Below are positions 27,160-36,120 of a DNA stretch of 64,000 nt, one piece after another. The position numbers and the translations under genes are program-made. Under the pieces are notes generated by a model. The model was not told where the DNA came from. It saw only the letters and a list, made by a program, of their open reading frames with translations, and made no database searches. Within the stretch, counting starts at the first letter, position 1; each line of letters begins with the position of its first letter. The stretch comes from Lishizhenia sp965656535 (GTDB lineage Bacteria; Bacteroidota; Bacteroidia; Flavobacteriales_D; Crocinitomicaceae), in NCBI GenBank assembly GCA_965656535.1, contig CBFHKX010000007.1, forward strand, positions 1 to 64,000. Reading direction: 5' to 3'.

Positions 27160-29313
27160 TTAGTAGCAATCCGTCTGAATTACTTTATTTTCTAATAAAT
27201 CATCTATGGTAAAAGTTGAATTTAAGCTTAACTCTTTATCTATAATCTCTAAAACCGCTATGCACATTCCGATTGATCCACAGATTAGAATATGCGCTCC
27301 ATTTTCAATAGCGGTTAATAGTTGAGTCCTATTTTGCTCTACTACATTTTGGATATAAAGTTGGTTATCTTGAGAGTATGCTTTATAAACAGTAGTATTT
27401 GACGCTAAAAGGTAGGGATGGTATATATCAAAAGCAGCTTCACCCTTTCCGCCCCAAAAAAGTGTCACTTTTAAACTATTATGTAATTGACGTTGAAACC
27501 CTAGAAAGGGAGCAAGCCCAGTACCATTTGAAATATAAACCAATTCCTTGCACGCTTTTGCAACTTTAAAATTAGTACTAATAACCTTTGCAACTATTCG
27601 ATCACCTATTTTCAAAGTATTCAAATAAGACGAACACTTGCCTTTATCGTGTAATTTAACGCTTATTAGAAATTCATTTTCATCCAATTTAGCTAAGGAA
27701 TAAAAACGATCTTTCTCATCGACTTTCATTGTTAACGACAGTAAATCTCCAGAATGGAACAGACATTTCTTCGGTGTATTAAAAACTAAGACTATGGTAT
27801 TACTTTCTTCACAAACCCTCTTTTCTTTTAACCTAAAATGAACTAATTTACTACTTTTTGAATAAGGTAAAATCGGAATAGAAGTTAGTTTGCTTATTTT
27901 CTGAACTGCATTTTGAAGATCGATTTCTGAGTGATTATTAATAAACGACTCAACTATTTCGGCCTGATTACTTTTTTTTGATACCCTTGAAATATCTTTG
28001 GCAAAATTGCAGTATAACGGATAGTTTTTAGACCCAAATCCTACTACATAAATTTTCGTTTTTGCACCTGGAAGATTTGCTTGATATTTATCCATAAATC
28101 GTGTTGCATTCTTCGGAGCTTCACCGTTTCCGTATGTAGAAGTGACAAGAATTAGTTGCTCTATATTTGGCAGTTTTTGATAGTTATTAAGCGTATCATA
28201 ATAAACATATTTCTGATGTACTATAACGGATTGGTAAAGATGGTCGGCAAAAGCCTTCGCGGATCCTGTTTCTGAACCATAAAAAATAGCCAATCTCGCT
28301 TTATCAAAATCAGTACTACTTGAATCTTTTTGATTCTTACGGCTACTGATCCACAAGCGTACTCCAGAGAATACGAAATATACGATACTTAAACTCCCAA
28401 ATCCGAGAATAAGCGCTAAAAAAACCGAACCTTTTCCGGTATGTAGGTTAAAGCTAATTGTTAAGAAACGATCTTTAAATGATGCTGATTTATTTTGGAT
28501 TAATTCTCCATTAAACTGGTTTACAGCTGTTAGTCCTTCCTTAGTTTCTAAAAGATAAAAATCATCTGACTCTGAACTAAACGGAAATGATAAATTTATA
28601 AACTGTGATAATTGTACTGTTTTAAACACCTCGAATGAATCCGCACGCAAACTAGATTCTTCTACAACCTGGTTTTGAAGTGGAATTGAGTGGATATGAG
28701 AATTGTCTTTATCAATAAAACCGAAGTATTGAGCAGATAAAACACAAGCGGTTGAAGCTGTAAGAAGTAAAATTGGAAACGCCAACCTTCCTGAGCGTAT
28801 GTGCCTTCTGCGTGTAGTATTTACCTCCTTAATTTTACCGAAAAACAAGCTGACTTTAACCTGTCTTTTTACAATTAAATATAAGCCAGTGAGTACAATT
28901 AACACTAATACAATTGAACAAACGGCAACAACTGCCCTACCGGTTGATCCAATGAACAAAGAACGGTGAAATGCAGTTACAGCAGTAAAAAAAGGCTCCT
29001 TCGGTGCTGATGAAACTTCAAAAGTTTTTGGATTTAAAATACCTTCTATATTGTTATAATCTTCATCAAATGCACTTATATATATTGTATTTTCATTCGT
29101 TTTTTTTATTTCTATTATTTCTTCGAAATGAGAATCTAGCCGTTTAATTAACGTACCTACATTTTTCTCTTTAAACTCAGAGAAATGCGCTTTGTTCCAC
29201 TCATTTTTCACAGATTGAAAACTTAAAATAGTACCCGAAATGGCTGCCATTAAAAGAAAAGCTGAAGAAACTAGAGCAAGAAATAAATGTAATCTTCTGA
29301 AAAATCTAGTCAT
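27160..29313 (-). CDS. PepSY-flavodoxin-FNR fusion: membrane flavin reductase
   Basis: A 717-residue protein; ATG at 29313 is preferred over GTG one codon earlier. Residues 1-325 are a PepSY-associated membrane region with four helices and a periplasmic loop (RRLHLFLALVSSAFLLMAA, AVTAFHRSLFIGSTGR, FNLHTGKGSVFLALILG). About 335-480 is a flavodoxin (IFYGSETGSAKAFADHLY, VTSTYGNGEAPKNA), and about 490-717 is a ferredoxin-NADP reductase-like part (YSLAKLDENEF, GTGLAPFLGFQRQL, ILICGSIGMCIAVLE). Together these make a chain from cytoplasmic NAD(P)H through FAD and FMN to the periplasmic side. In this locus it is likely to reduce ferric iron or haem during uptake. It is the last gene of a three-gene operon. 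Confidence 0.85.
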   Translation of the reverse strand: MTRFFRRLHLFLALVSSAFLLMAAISGTILSFQSVKNEWNKAHFSEFKEKNVGTLIKRLDSHFEEIIEIKKTNENTIYISAFDEDYNNIEGILNPKTFEVSSAPKEPFFTAVTAFHRSLFIGSTGRAVVAVCSIVLVLIVLTGLYLIVKRQVKVSLFFGKIKEVNTTRRRHIRSGRLAFPILLLTASTACVLSAQYFGFIDKDNSHIHSIPLQNQVVEESSLRADSFEVFKTVQLSQFINLSFPFSSESDDFYLLETKEGLTAVNQFNGELIQNKSASFKDRFLTISFNLHTGKGSVFLALILGFGSLSIVYFVFSGVRLWISSRKNQKDSSSTDFDKARLAIFYGSETGSAKAFADHLYQSVIVHQKYVYYDTLNNYQKLPNIEQLILVTSTYGNGEAPKNATRFMDKYQANLPGAKTKIYVVGFGSKNYPLYCNFAKDISRVSKKSNQAEIVESFINNHSEIDLQNAVQKISKLTSIPILPYSKSSKLVHFRLKEKRVCEESNTIVLVFNTPKKCLFHSGDLLSLTMKVDEKDRFYSLAKLDENEFLISVKLHDKGKCSSYLNTLKIGDRIVAKVISTNFKVAKACKELVYISNGTGLAPFLGFQRQLHNSLKVTLFWGGKGEAAFDIYHPYLLASNTTVYKAYSQDNQLYIQNVVEQNRTQLLTAIENGAHILICGSIGMCIAVLEIIDKELSLNSTFTIDDLLENKVIQTDCY

Positions 29314-29319
29314 CACAAA

Positions 29320-29802
29320 TTAAACAGGAAGAAACCGTACATAACGTATAAAACCTTTTCCTGATATCTTTTTGGTAAGATTGCCATCCTTTAAAACTAC
29401 CTCCAAATCCTGCGTGAAATAATTATTCTTTTCCACAGCAGACTCAAACCGTATTTTATATCCTTTATTGATGTACTCTTCACTTAGGTTAAAAACATTT
29501 ACTTTTTTTGCACCACTGGCAATCGTTCCACCTGTTATTCCATCAAGTGAGTACTTATTTTTACCGTAATGTTTCCACCAACTCGTTATTTCATAGTACC
29601 ATTCATCGTCATTTCCATTTACAAAAAGCGTTTTAACATATTTATTCTCTGGAGAAATTAAAGAAATAACGAGATAAGCTCCCTCTCCCTTATAATCTTG
29701 TAGTTCAATTAGACATTTTATCTTTTTTTCTGAAAAAGAAGAACTTGAACTTAATACAATCAGCACTAAACAAAGTAGGCTGTAAACGGTAAATTTTCTC
29801 AT
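29320..29802 (-). CDS. DUF2271 family periplasmic protein
   Basis: A 160-residue exported protein (signal LLCLVLIVLSSSSSFS) with one DUF2271 domain: VISLISPENKYVKTLFVNG, the ITSWWKHYG segment and TGGTIASGAKK. Proteins of this family often accompany PepSY-type reductases in iron or haem uptake loci; they may present a ligand or substrate to the reductase. The ATG overlaps the ankyrin gene's stop by 4 bp and the reductase follows after 6 bp, so the operon is tight. Confidence 0.8.
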   Translation of the reverse strand: MRKFTVYSLLCLVLIVLSSSSSFSEKKIKCLIELQDYKGEGAYLVISLISPENKYVKTLFVNGNDDEWYYEITSWWKHYGKNKYSLDGITGGTIASGAKKVNVFNLSEEYINKGYKIRFESAVEKNNYFTQDLEVVLKDGNLTKKISGKGFIRYVRFLPV

Positions 29803-30860
29803 TGTTTAAAAAATTTAAGTTGTGACGAACTAAAATTTGGGTTATTCAGCGCTAGCTGATAAGCAGTTGCAGCGGTTCCATTGTTGTTTGTTTGCGCTCC
29901 TTGTTGCCATAGATATTTTAACAGTTCAAGGTTGTCAGTTTTAGAAATAATTAAGTCTAATGCCGTTTTATTTTGACTGTTCTTGTAATTCAAATCAATA
30001 GCATTTTCACAAAAAAACGATACAATATCTAGCGAAAGTTGGTTCTGAAGAGCAAGGTGTAGTGCCGTATTTTTCTGCTCGTCTACACATTTTAATGTAG
30101 CTCCTTTATCCATTAGATAGTGATAAACAGCTAATTCATTTTTGTTGTAGCGCGTACCTTCTATAGCTGCAAATAAAACATTTCGGTGACTATTTTCTGT
30201 ATTCAACAGCACACCTCGATTCAAGAGGTAGTCGATTATCTTCAGATCACCACCTTTTACAGCATAATATAGAGCGTTACGCTGGTCTGTATCCGTGTCA
30301 CTCAACCCAAAACCTCTACGAAGAAAAAAAGATACTTGCGTAATATCTATCAAATTGGGTAAAGCCAAGAGAAAGGAATTTGCACCATAAATAGTGTCTT
30401 TATGAAAGAGATCAACTCCTCTTTGAATAAGCGAAGCATAATAGTTCGTATCACCCTTAACATAAGTCATGGCATAATTCGCTAAATTATATCCATGGTT
30501 ATCTAATAGATTTAGATCCGCACCTTTTTCTATCAACATATCAAAAACCTCAAAATTTTTAGCATAAACCGCCCAGAAGAGATACGTTCTTTCATCGTGC
30601 AATCTTCTGTTCACCTCTACTTTTGTAGTATCTACTAAAAACTTTACCACCTCCGTATCGCAGTTTTTTATGATTGCCCAAGAGATCGCATCGAACTTAT
30701 TTGCATTAAATTTAAGATAGTCGTTTACTTTGGTGAAGTCTTGTTTCACTTTTTGCAAGCTGGGTTGGGCAGTCCAATATGCTTTATTCTCGAATTTATT
30801 TTGCGCTGTTAAACAAAAACTGAAAAAAAATAAAACATAGTAACAAAGTGTTTTTCTCAT
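29799..30860 (-). CDS. exported ankyrin-repeat protein
   Basis: A 353-residue protein with a signal peptide (YYVLFFFSFCLTAQ) followed by about eight ankyrin repeats, for example NTALHLALQNQLSLDIVSFF and FEVFDMLIEKGADLNLLD. Exported ankyrin proteins are known beside bacterial haem catalases and in redox or metal loci, where they may bind partner proteins in the periplasm. Here it is first in an operon with the DUF2271 protein and the PepSY reductase and has a textbook promoter with an abutting 7-2-7 operator. The partner is unknown. Confidence 0.8.
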   Translation of the reverse strand: MRKTLCYYVLFFFSFCLTAQNKFENKAYWTAQPSLQKVKQDFTKVNDYLKFNANKFDAISWAIIKNCDTEVVKFLVDTTKVEVNRRLHDERTYLFWAVYAKNFEVFDMLIEKGADLNLLDNHGYNLANYAMTYVKGDTNYYASLIQRGVDLFHKDTIYGANSFLLALPNLIDITQVSFFLRRGFGLSDTDTDQRNALYYAVKGGDLKIIDYLLNRGVLLNTENSHRNVLFAAIEGTRYNKNELAVYHYLMDKGATLKCVDEQKNTALHLALQNQLSLDIVSFFCENAIDLNYKNSQNKTALDLIISKTDNLELLKYLWQQGAQTNNNGTAATAYQLALNNPNFSSSQLKFFKQ

Positions 30861-30874
30861 TCTTTTTTTTTAGA

Positions 30875-30905
30875 CAAAATTAGAGATACAACACAGGCTT
30901 ACCAA
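30875..30905 (-). promoter_or_regulatory. promoter of the ankyrin-DUF2271-PepSY operon
   Basis: On the minus strand TTG (30905-30903) is followed after exactly 20 bp by TAATTTTG (30882-30875), a full match to the Bacteroidota promoter consensus, 14 bp before the ATG. The 7-2-7 operator begins at the next base upstream of the TTG. Confidence 0.75.
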
Positions 30906-30921
30906 TACCCTTTTTGGAGTA
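30906..30921. promoter_or_regulatory. 7-2-7 operator abutting the -33 of the ankyrin operon
   Basis: On the minus strand TACTCCA-AA-AAGGGTA, directly joined to the TTG of the promoter. It is imperfect in one arm. The placement, centred near -41 to -45, is that of a class II activator site. Confidence 0.7.
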
Positions 30922-31026
30922 TATGAAAACCTTAAAAAGGTATTTCCCTTGCCAAAAGAGGGCTAAACCGAGTTGACAAACTATGTTTAAACACTTTAAA
31001 AACAATTAGTTAAGATATAAAATAAC

Positions 31027-31047
31027 TATTTAGAATGATTACAAATA
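31027..31047. promoter_or_regulatory. 8-5-8 palindrome in the divergent haem-locus promoter region
   Basis: TATTTAGA-N5-TACAAATA; the right arm matches the reverse complement of the left at 6 of 8 positions. It overlaps the neighbouring 7-2-7 site by two bases, suggesting that the two factors, if distinct, touch or compete. Confidence 0.5.
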
Positions 31048-31061
31048 CCCCGTTTTGGGTA
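31046..31061. promoter_or_regulatory. 7-2-7 operator abutting the -33 of the HmuY-TonB operon
   Basis: TACCCCG-TT-TTGGGTA, directly followed by TTG at 31062-31064, 20 bp, then TTACTTTG at 31085-31092 (one mismatch from TAnnTTTG). This is the same geometry as at the ankyrin operon and the regulator gene. The start codon is 13 bp past the -7 box. Confidence 0.75.
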
Positions 31062-31104
31062 TTGTAACAAAGCTTAATGGGCCGTTACTTTGTAGAAAAA
31101 AAAG

Positions 31105-32340
31105 ATGAAAAAAGGAATACAAATTTTACTCATGGTCATTCTAACAAGTTCTGCAAAAGCGCAATTTGTTAACGATTCAGTTTCCATGCTTCCAGGATAT
31201 ACTAATGAATCCTACTACAATTTTGAAAACGGTGAAATTTTAAACGTAGATAACACAACTTGGGATTTAGCTTTTGACTTAAGTGGGCTTGGTGCTTCTG
31301 TTCGAGTAAATGATCATACTAGTGTGAAAGTTGCCGTCTATCCAAACGGAGATAAGACAGATTGGGAAACAGTTGATACAGCTGGAATTACAACGTGGAA
31401 TACTTATAACAACAGCGAGACAGACTGGAATGTTGGAGCCCTTGATCAAAGTAATGTTGCAGGTAACTTCGCAGATTTAGGATGGGGAGTATATAATACG
31501 ATTACACATGCTATAACAGGAGACTCAATTCATATCTTAACCTTAGCTACTGGCGAAACCAAAAAACTAATGATAGAACAGCTTGTAGGTGGAACTTTCA
31601 CCTTTAAACATGCAAATTTAGATGGCTCTAACGAAATTACCCAAACGCTCACAAAAAGTGATTACCCAAACAAACGATTTGCGTATTACTCTGTCTTAAA
31701 CGACCAAATTATTGATAGAGAACCAGCTATTGATAGTTGGGACTTAGTATTTACAAAATACATATCTACCTTGTCTCCAGGGGTTACATATGGTGTAACT
31801 GGAGCGCTAATTAATGAAGGTGTTAAAGTCAGAAAAGCAGAAGGTGTAGACCCTTCAATGGCTGAGTGGGAAGACTATCAAGAAGATTCTTTAATCAATG
31901 TAATTGGTTATGATTGGAAGAGTTTTAATATGGGTACCTTTTCTTTTGTCATAGCTCCGGATTTATCTTATTTCGTACAAGATTTAAGTGGAAACTTATG
32001 GCACTTGCTCTTTACAAAATTTGAGGGCAGCAGCTCTGGAAAAATTGTTTTTAGCAAAAATAAAATCGCCACAGTTGCATTAGAAGATAATGAAATATTT
32101 AAGTCGTTAGCCCTATATCCAAACCCTGCATCAGAAAACATCAATGTTATTTACGATGTAAATGACGCTGCGCACTTATCCATTACAAATCTTTACGGAC
32201 AAAATGTATACCAAGAGCTTGTATCAACAAGTGGGTTTAACGCCAAACAGATAGATGTTTCTTTATTTGAAAGTGGAGTTTACATTCTTACAATTTCGGT
32301 AAACAACGCTAAAGAACAGTTAAAGTTTATAGTTAAATAA
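31105..32340 (+). CDS. HmuY family haem-binding protein with type IX sorting domain
   Basis: A 411-residue exported protein (signal ILLMVILTSSAKAQ). The core resembles HmuY: paired beta repeats with NTTWDLAFDLSG, DSWDLVFTKYI, and VIGYDWKSFN. The last about 75 residues are a type A type IX secretion domain (LYPNPASENINVIYD to LKFIVK), so it should be surface-exposed or released. HmuY proteins take haem from host or dissolved haemoproteins and pass it to a TonB receptor, encoded next here. A paralogue without the sorting domain follows the receptor. Ligand is inferred. Confidence 0.75.
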   Translation: MKKGIQILLMVILTSSAKAQFVNDSVSMLPGYTNESYYNFENGEILNVDNTTWDLAFDLSGLGASVRVNDHTSVKVAVYPNGDKTDWETVDTAGITTWNTYNNSETDWNVGALDQSNVAGNFADLGWGVYNTITHAITGDSIHILTLATGETKKLMIEQLVGGTFTFKHANLDGSNEITQTLTKSDYPNKRFAYYSVLNDQIIDREPAIDSWDLVFTKYISTLSPGVTYGVTGALINEGVKVRKAEGVDPSMAEWEDYQEDSLINVIGYDWKSFNMGTFSFVIAPDLSYFVQDLSGNLWHLLFTKFEGSSSGKIVFSKNKIATVALEDNEIFKSLALYPNPASENINVIYDVNDAAHLSITNLYGQNVYQELVSTSGFNAKQIDVSLFESGVYILTISVNNAKEQLKFIVK

Positions 32341-32406
32341 AAACGGCTACTAATAGCTATGAGCTGCTTGTTTTATGCTTTACAGGCAGCTCATTTAAAA
32401 ACAAAT

Positions 32407-34653
32407 ATGAAAACTCTCAGTGCACTATTCTTACTTTTCTCTTTTTCTGTTGCTAGTCAGAAGCAATTGTTCATTCTTAATGATGCAACAAATGAGGCCG
32501 TATTTAATGCTAGAATTACGCTTGAATCAGATTCGGTATTAATTAACCGTTATTCTGATTTTGAAGGAAAAATTGAACTTCCAAACGCTATTTTAAAAGG
32601 CAATTTTGTTTTGAAAGTAACGCACCCTGTTTTTGACAGTTTAACCTTAACTCTTTTGCCTAGAAAGAATGAAATAAGATTAAAAAAAGATTTTCAAAGC
32701 TTTGACAATATTGTAGTTACTGCCCAAATCACTGAGCAAAAAGCAGAAAATGCTGTGCACCAAATAACGATAATAGACCGCGAAAAAATTGATAAAATGG
32801 GTGCGGTAAATTTAAGAGACGTTCTAACGAACCAAGCAGGTGTGCAATTGAGTCAGGATAACGTTTTAGGCAGCGGAATGAGCTTACAAGGAATCTCTGG
32901 CGAAAATGTTAAAATAATGATTGACGGTGTTCCTGTGGTTGGAAGGTTAAATGGCAATATAGACTTATCTCAAATTAATCTCCAAAATATTGCACATATA
33001 GAAATTATTGAAGGTCCACTTTCTGTAAACTACGGCACAAATGCTTTGGCAGGTGTTATTAATTTAATTACCAAAAAAAATAGGCAAAAAAGTATTACTG
33101 CCAATATTCAAAGCTATTATGAGAGTATAGGGCATTACAACGTTAGCACAAATTTGAGTTATGGAAAAAAGAAAAGCACCTTCGGAATTCATTTTGGTCG
33201 GAACTTTTTTGATGGATGGAGCGAATCTCATGACATTTTCAAAAACCCGACTCCAATTGCAGACTCAAATAGAGTAATGACATGGAATTCAAAAGAACAA
33301 TATTTTGCAGGCCTTAATTACGGATATCAAGGTAAAAAATTAAGCCTTAATTATAAATTAGATGGCTTTTCCGAACTTGTTCTGAACAGAGGATACCCAA
33401 GAGCACCTTATCAGATTACAGCATTTGACGATTATTATTACACCCAGCGTTTAGATAATTCTATTCAATTAAAATATAGAGTGAAAGACTTTGGTCGAAT
33501 TCAATTTTTAGCTTCTCATAATGTATTTCAACGAAAAAAGAACACCTTTATTAAAGATTTAACCAGCCTAGAAGAGAATCTAAGTTTAAATTCGGCAGAT
33601 CAAGATACTTCTGTTTTTCATCAATACATCTCTAGGATGAGCTATGTTCGTTCTAAAAAAGATGTGCAACTCAATTATGAAATAGGTTATGACTTTTTGT
33701 GGGAAACAGCACAAGGAAAAAGAATTGAGAGTGAAGTACAACAGCAAGGAGACTTTGCTGGTTTCGCGATTTTAGAGTATACTCCTTGGCAAATATTAAC
33801 TATCCGACCAGCCTTAAGGTATTCTTACAACACAGCTTACTCAACGCCCTTGTTACCCTCACTAAATATTAAATTAGAACCCTTAAAAAGGCTTCAACTC
33901 AGAGCTTCTTATGCTAGAGGTTTTAGGGCTCCAACAATTAAAGAACTCTATTTTGAGTTTGTAGACATCAACCACAATATAGTTGGAAATGAAAATCTTA
34001 CTGCAGAGAATTCGAACAATATCTTAGCAAGTTTATCTTACACAATTACCAAGAAAAAACTTAGTTTAAAGCCCGCAGTTCATCTATTTTACAATTCAAT
34101 TCGTAATCAAATTGGTTTAGCCAATACCGGAGATTTACAGTTTAGTTATGTAAATATTGGAGAATTAACCGCACAAGGAGCAAGATTTGGATTGGATTTT
34201 TCAGTTCTAAATTTATCCGGACAAATGAATTACAACTACTTAGGAAGAGCATCAAGTTTTTCAGTAGATCCAGATCGAATGCTCTATTACTCAGAACTAC
34301 AAGGTTCTTTAAATTATGCTATACCAACTTGGAAAATGAACATTTCTATTTTCAGCAAATATCAAGGACGTGTACCAAACTTATTCTTAAATGAAAATGA
34401 CGAAATAACAGAAGGAAATATTGCTGATTTTTGGCTTACAGATTTAACCATTTCTAAAAAATTCTTTCGTCAATCTTTAAATATAGTAGCAGGTTCTAAA
34501 AATATATTTAATATTACTCGTGTAGGAATAACAGGAATAAGTAATGGTGGTGGAGCCCACTCTGCAGGTGCAAGCTCTTTTAATGTGGGCACAGGACGAA
34601 CATACTTTATTTCTGCTCAATACAATTTTATAAAAAATCTAAAAACCAATTAA
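32407..34653 (+). CDS. TonB-dependent outer-membrane receptor, haem/siderophore type
   Basis: A 748-residue receptor; the start at 32407 gives a clean signal peptide (SALFLLFSFSVASQ), unlike the longer frame. After a short carboxypeptidase-like N-terminal beta domain comes the plug (IVVTAQITEQKAENAVHQIT, GEIVKIMIDGVPVVG-like segment, IEIIEGPLSVNYG), then a 22-strand-type barrel containing RASYARGFRAPTIKELYFEF, a signature of haem and siderophore receptors, and an aromatic C-terminal strand (YFISAQYNFIKN). It lies between two HmuY-like genes, supporting haem as ligand. Confidence 0.88.
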   Translation: MKTLSALFLLFSFSVASQKQLFILNDATNEAVFNARITLESDSVLINRYSDFEGKIELPNAILKGNFVLKVTHPVFDSLTLTLLPRKNEIRLKKDFQSFDNIVVTAQITEQKAENAVHQITIIDREKIDKMGAVNLRDVLTNQAGVQLSQDNVLGSGMSLQGISGENVKIMIDGVPVVGRLNGNIDLSQINLQNIAHIEIIEGPLSVNYGTNALAGVINLITKKNRQKSITANIQSYYESIGHYNVSTNLSYGKKKSTFGIHFGRNFFDGWSESHDIFKNPTPIADSNRVMTWNSKEQYFAGLNYGYQGKKLSLNYKLDGFSELVLNRGYPRAPYQITAFDDYYYTQRLDNSIQLKYRVKDFGRIQFLASHNVFQRKKNTFIKDLTSLEENLSLNSADQDTSVFHQYISRMSYVRSKKDVQLNYEIGYDFLWETAQGKRIESEVQQQGDFAGFAILEYTPWQILTIRPALRYSYNTAYSTPLLPSLNIKLEPLKRLQLRASYARGFRAPTIKELYFEFVDINHNIVGNENLTAENSNNILASLSYTITKKKLSLKPAVHLFYNSIRNQIGLANTGDLQFSYVNIGELTAQGARFGLDFSVLNLSGQMNYNYLGRASSFSVDPDRMLYYSELQGSLNYAIPTWKMNISIFSKYQGRVPNLFLNENDEITEGNIADFWLTDLTISKKFFRQSLNIVAGSKNIFNITRVGITGISNGGGAHSAGASSFNVGTGRTYFISAQYNFIKNLKTN

Positions 34654-34655
34654 AC

Positions 34656-35606
34656 ATGTATAAATTTATCATTTTTACGCTTCTACTTACTTTTTTAAGC
34701 GCTTGCTTTAAAGAAGAAATTCCAGTAAAAAAGCCAGATGCTGGAAATGTTTTAACTAATACAGCAGAACTTGGCCCTGATTATCGATATCAGATATACT
34801 ATGACTTTGAAAGTAATTCTTTTGTCCATAAAAAGTTAAAAACAACCTGGGGTATTGGTTTTAGCTGCATATCTGACCAATTTTATATACGGTTAAATAG
34901 TGCCAATGCGAGTGCTGTTAAATTAATTAACAATGAAAGTTTTGAGCAGAAAACAGATACTTCAGGCGGAATATGGTTGCGCGACCAACCAAACGGAAAT
35001 TTAACCGAAACAGGGTGTGGTGAATTAACAGTTGGCAATCTATATCTTTTTGACTTAGGCTTTTCTTTTGATGGAACCCACCTCGGATATGCTAAGTTAG
35101 AAGTACTCTCTTTAGAGAATAACAGTTATCATGTAAAAACTGCCTTACTAGACAATTCCTTGTTGAGGACATCTACCATACTAAAAAACGACGATTATCA
35201 TTACATATATTATTCGTTTAACACTGGAGTTGTAGACAATATTGCGCCTACTAAGAACAGTTGGGATATCTGCTTTACGCAGTACACTCATATCTTTGAA
35301 GATGCAACACCTTATCTGGTAACAGGAGTACTATCAAATAGAGAGTTAGTAGAAGTTGCGGAGGTATTTGACACAGAGTTTTCTGAAATTAACTTTGAGC
35401 TTTTGAGTGATTTAGAATTTAACACAGACATTAATGCAATTGGATATGATTGGAAAGTATTCAATGGAAACGAATTTACTATTGATGCAAGCAAAAATTA
35501 TGTGATAAAAAACAGAAATAACATCTACTTCAAAATTCATTTCATCGATTTTTATAATACACAAGGTGAAAAGGGATTTCCTCTTTTTGAAATGCAAGCA
35601 CTTTAA
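34656..35606 (+). CDS. HmuY-like surface lipoprotein
   Basis: A 316-residue lipoprotein (signal FTLLLTFLSAC, Cys17) starting 3 bp after the receptor stop. It has the HmuY pattern: KTTWGIGFSCIS, NSWDICFTQYTHIF, AIGYDWKVFNG, the last shared with the HmuY copy at 31105. It lacks a type IX sorting domain, so it is probably anchored by lipid, possibly surface-exposed. It may hold haem close to the receptor while its sorted paralogue acts further out. Confidence 0.75.
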   Translation: MYKFIIFTLLLTFLSACFKEEIPVKKPDAGNVLTNTAELGPDYRYQIYYDFESNSFVHKKLKTTWGIGFSCISDQFYIRLNSANASAVKLINNESFEQKTDTSGGIWLRDQPNGNLTETGCGELTVGNLYLFDLGFSFDGTHLGYAKLEVLSLENNSYHVKTALLDNSLLRTSTILKNDDYHYIYYSFNTGVVDNIAPTKNSWDICFTQYTHIFEDATPYLVTGVLSNRELVEVAEVFDTEFSEINFELLSDLEFNTDINAIGYDWKVFNGNEFTIDASKNYVIKNRNNIYFKIHFIDFYNTQGEKGFPLFEMQAL

Positions 35607-35615
35607 ATAGCGTTT

Positions 35616-35882
35616 ATGTCTGTACAACATATTCTACACGCCAATAAGTTTGGCATAGTAAAACAGTGTTCTTGCTGCAGTCAGATACAACTTACACTTG
35701 GTTCGGTTGTTCTTCATCTGTCAGAAAAAGAATTTTACTTGTTAAAACAGAGCTTCTTTAAGCTTAACGATATTCAGGATGTTCAATTACACGCCTCAGG
35801 CAAAATAAAGCGCTACCTTTTGAAAACTTGCTTTGCATCATTAAGTTTAAGCCTTTCAGAAAAAGAGTATAGCGCTCCATGA
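35616..35882 (+). CDS. small Cys-containing protein, possibly DUF6686-like
   Basis: An 88-residue cytoplasmic protein with no signal peptide. It has a CSCC motif at residues 18-21 (KQCSCCSQIQL) and a later Cys (LLKTCFASL), and alternating beta-strand-like and helical parts. It looks like the short family DUF6686 seen beside iron or haem genes in Bacteroidota, but that identification is tentative. It begins 9 bp after the HmuY-like lipoprotein gene and is the last gene of the operon. A metal-binding or redox role would fit the cysteines. Confidence 0.6.
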   Translation: MSVQHILHANKFGIVKQCSCCSQIQLTLGSVVLHLSEKEFYLLKQSFFKLNDIQDVQLHASGKIKRYLLKTCFASLSLSLSEKEYSAP

Positions 35883-36120
35883 TCTCTGTTTACTTTATCA
35901 GAAGTAATTTTAAAAGTAAACGAGACGTTAAACAAATCTCTAGAAAATTAATCGTAAGTTTTTTTTACAAGAATATTTAAACTAGTATTTACACCAAAAT
36001 AAGAGGAACAATAGTACTTAAAAACAACTGTATATTTCTTATCTCTCTATCGCATCATCCTAGAATACACAGTAGACAAAATCAATAAAAAGAACCTTTT
36101 ACGTATTGACTTTCTTTTTA

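Noticed and set aside
35888..35921. Inverted repeat GTTTACTTT / AAAGTAAAC after the small Cys protein
   Set aside because: No T-run follows and the stem is AT-rich, so I do not call a terminator.
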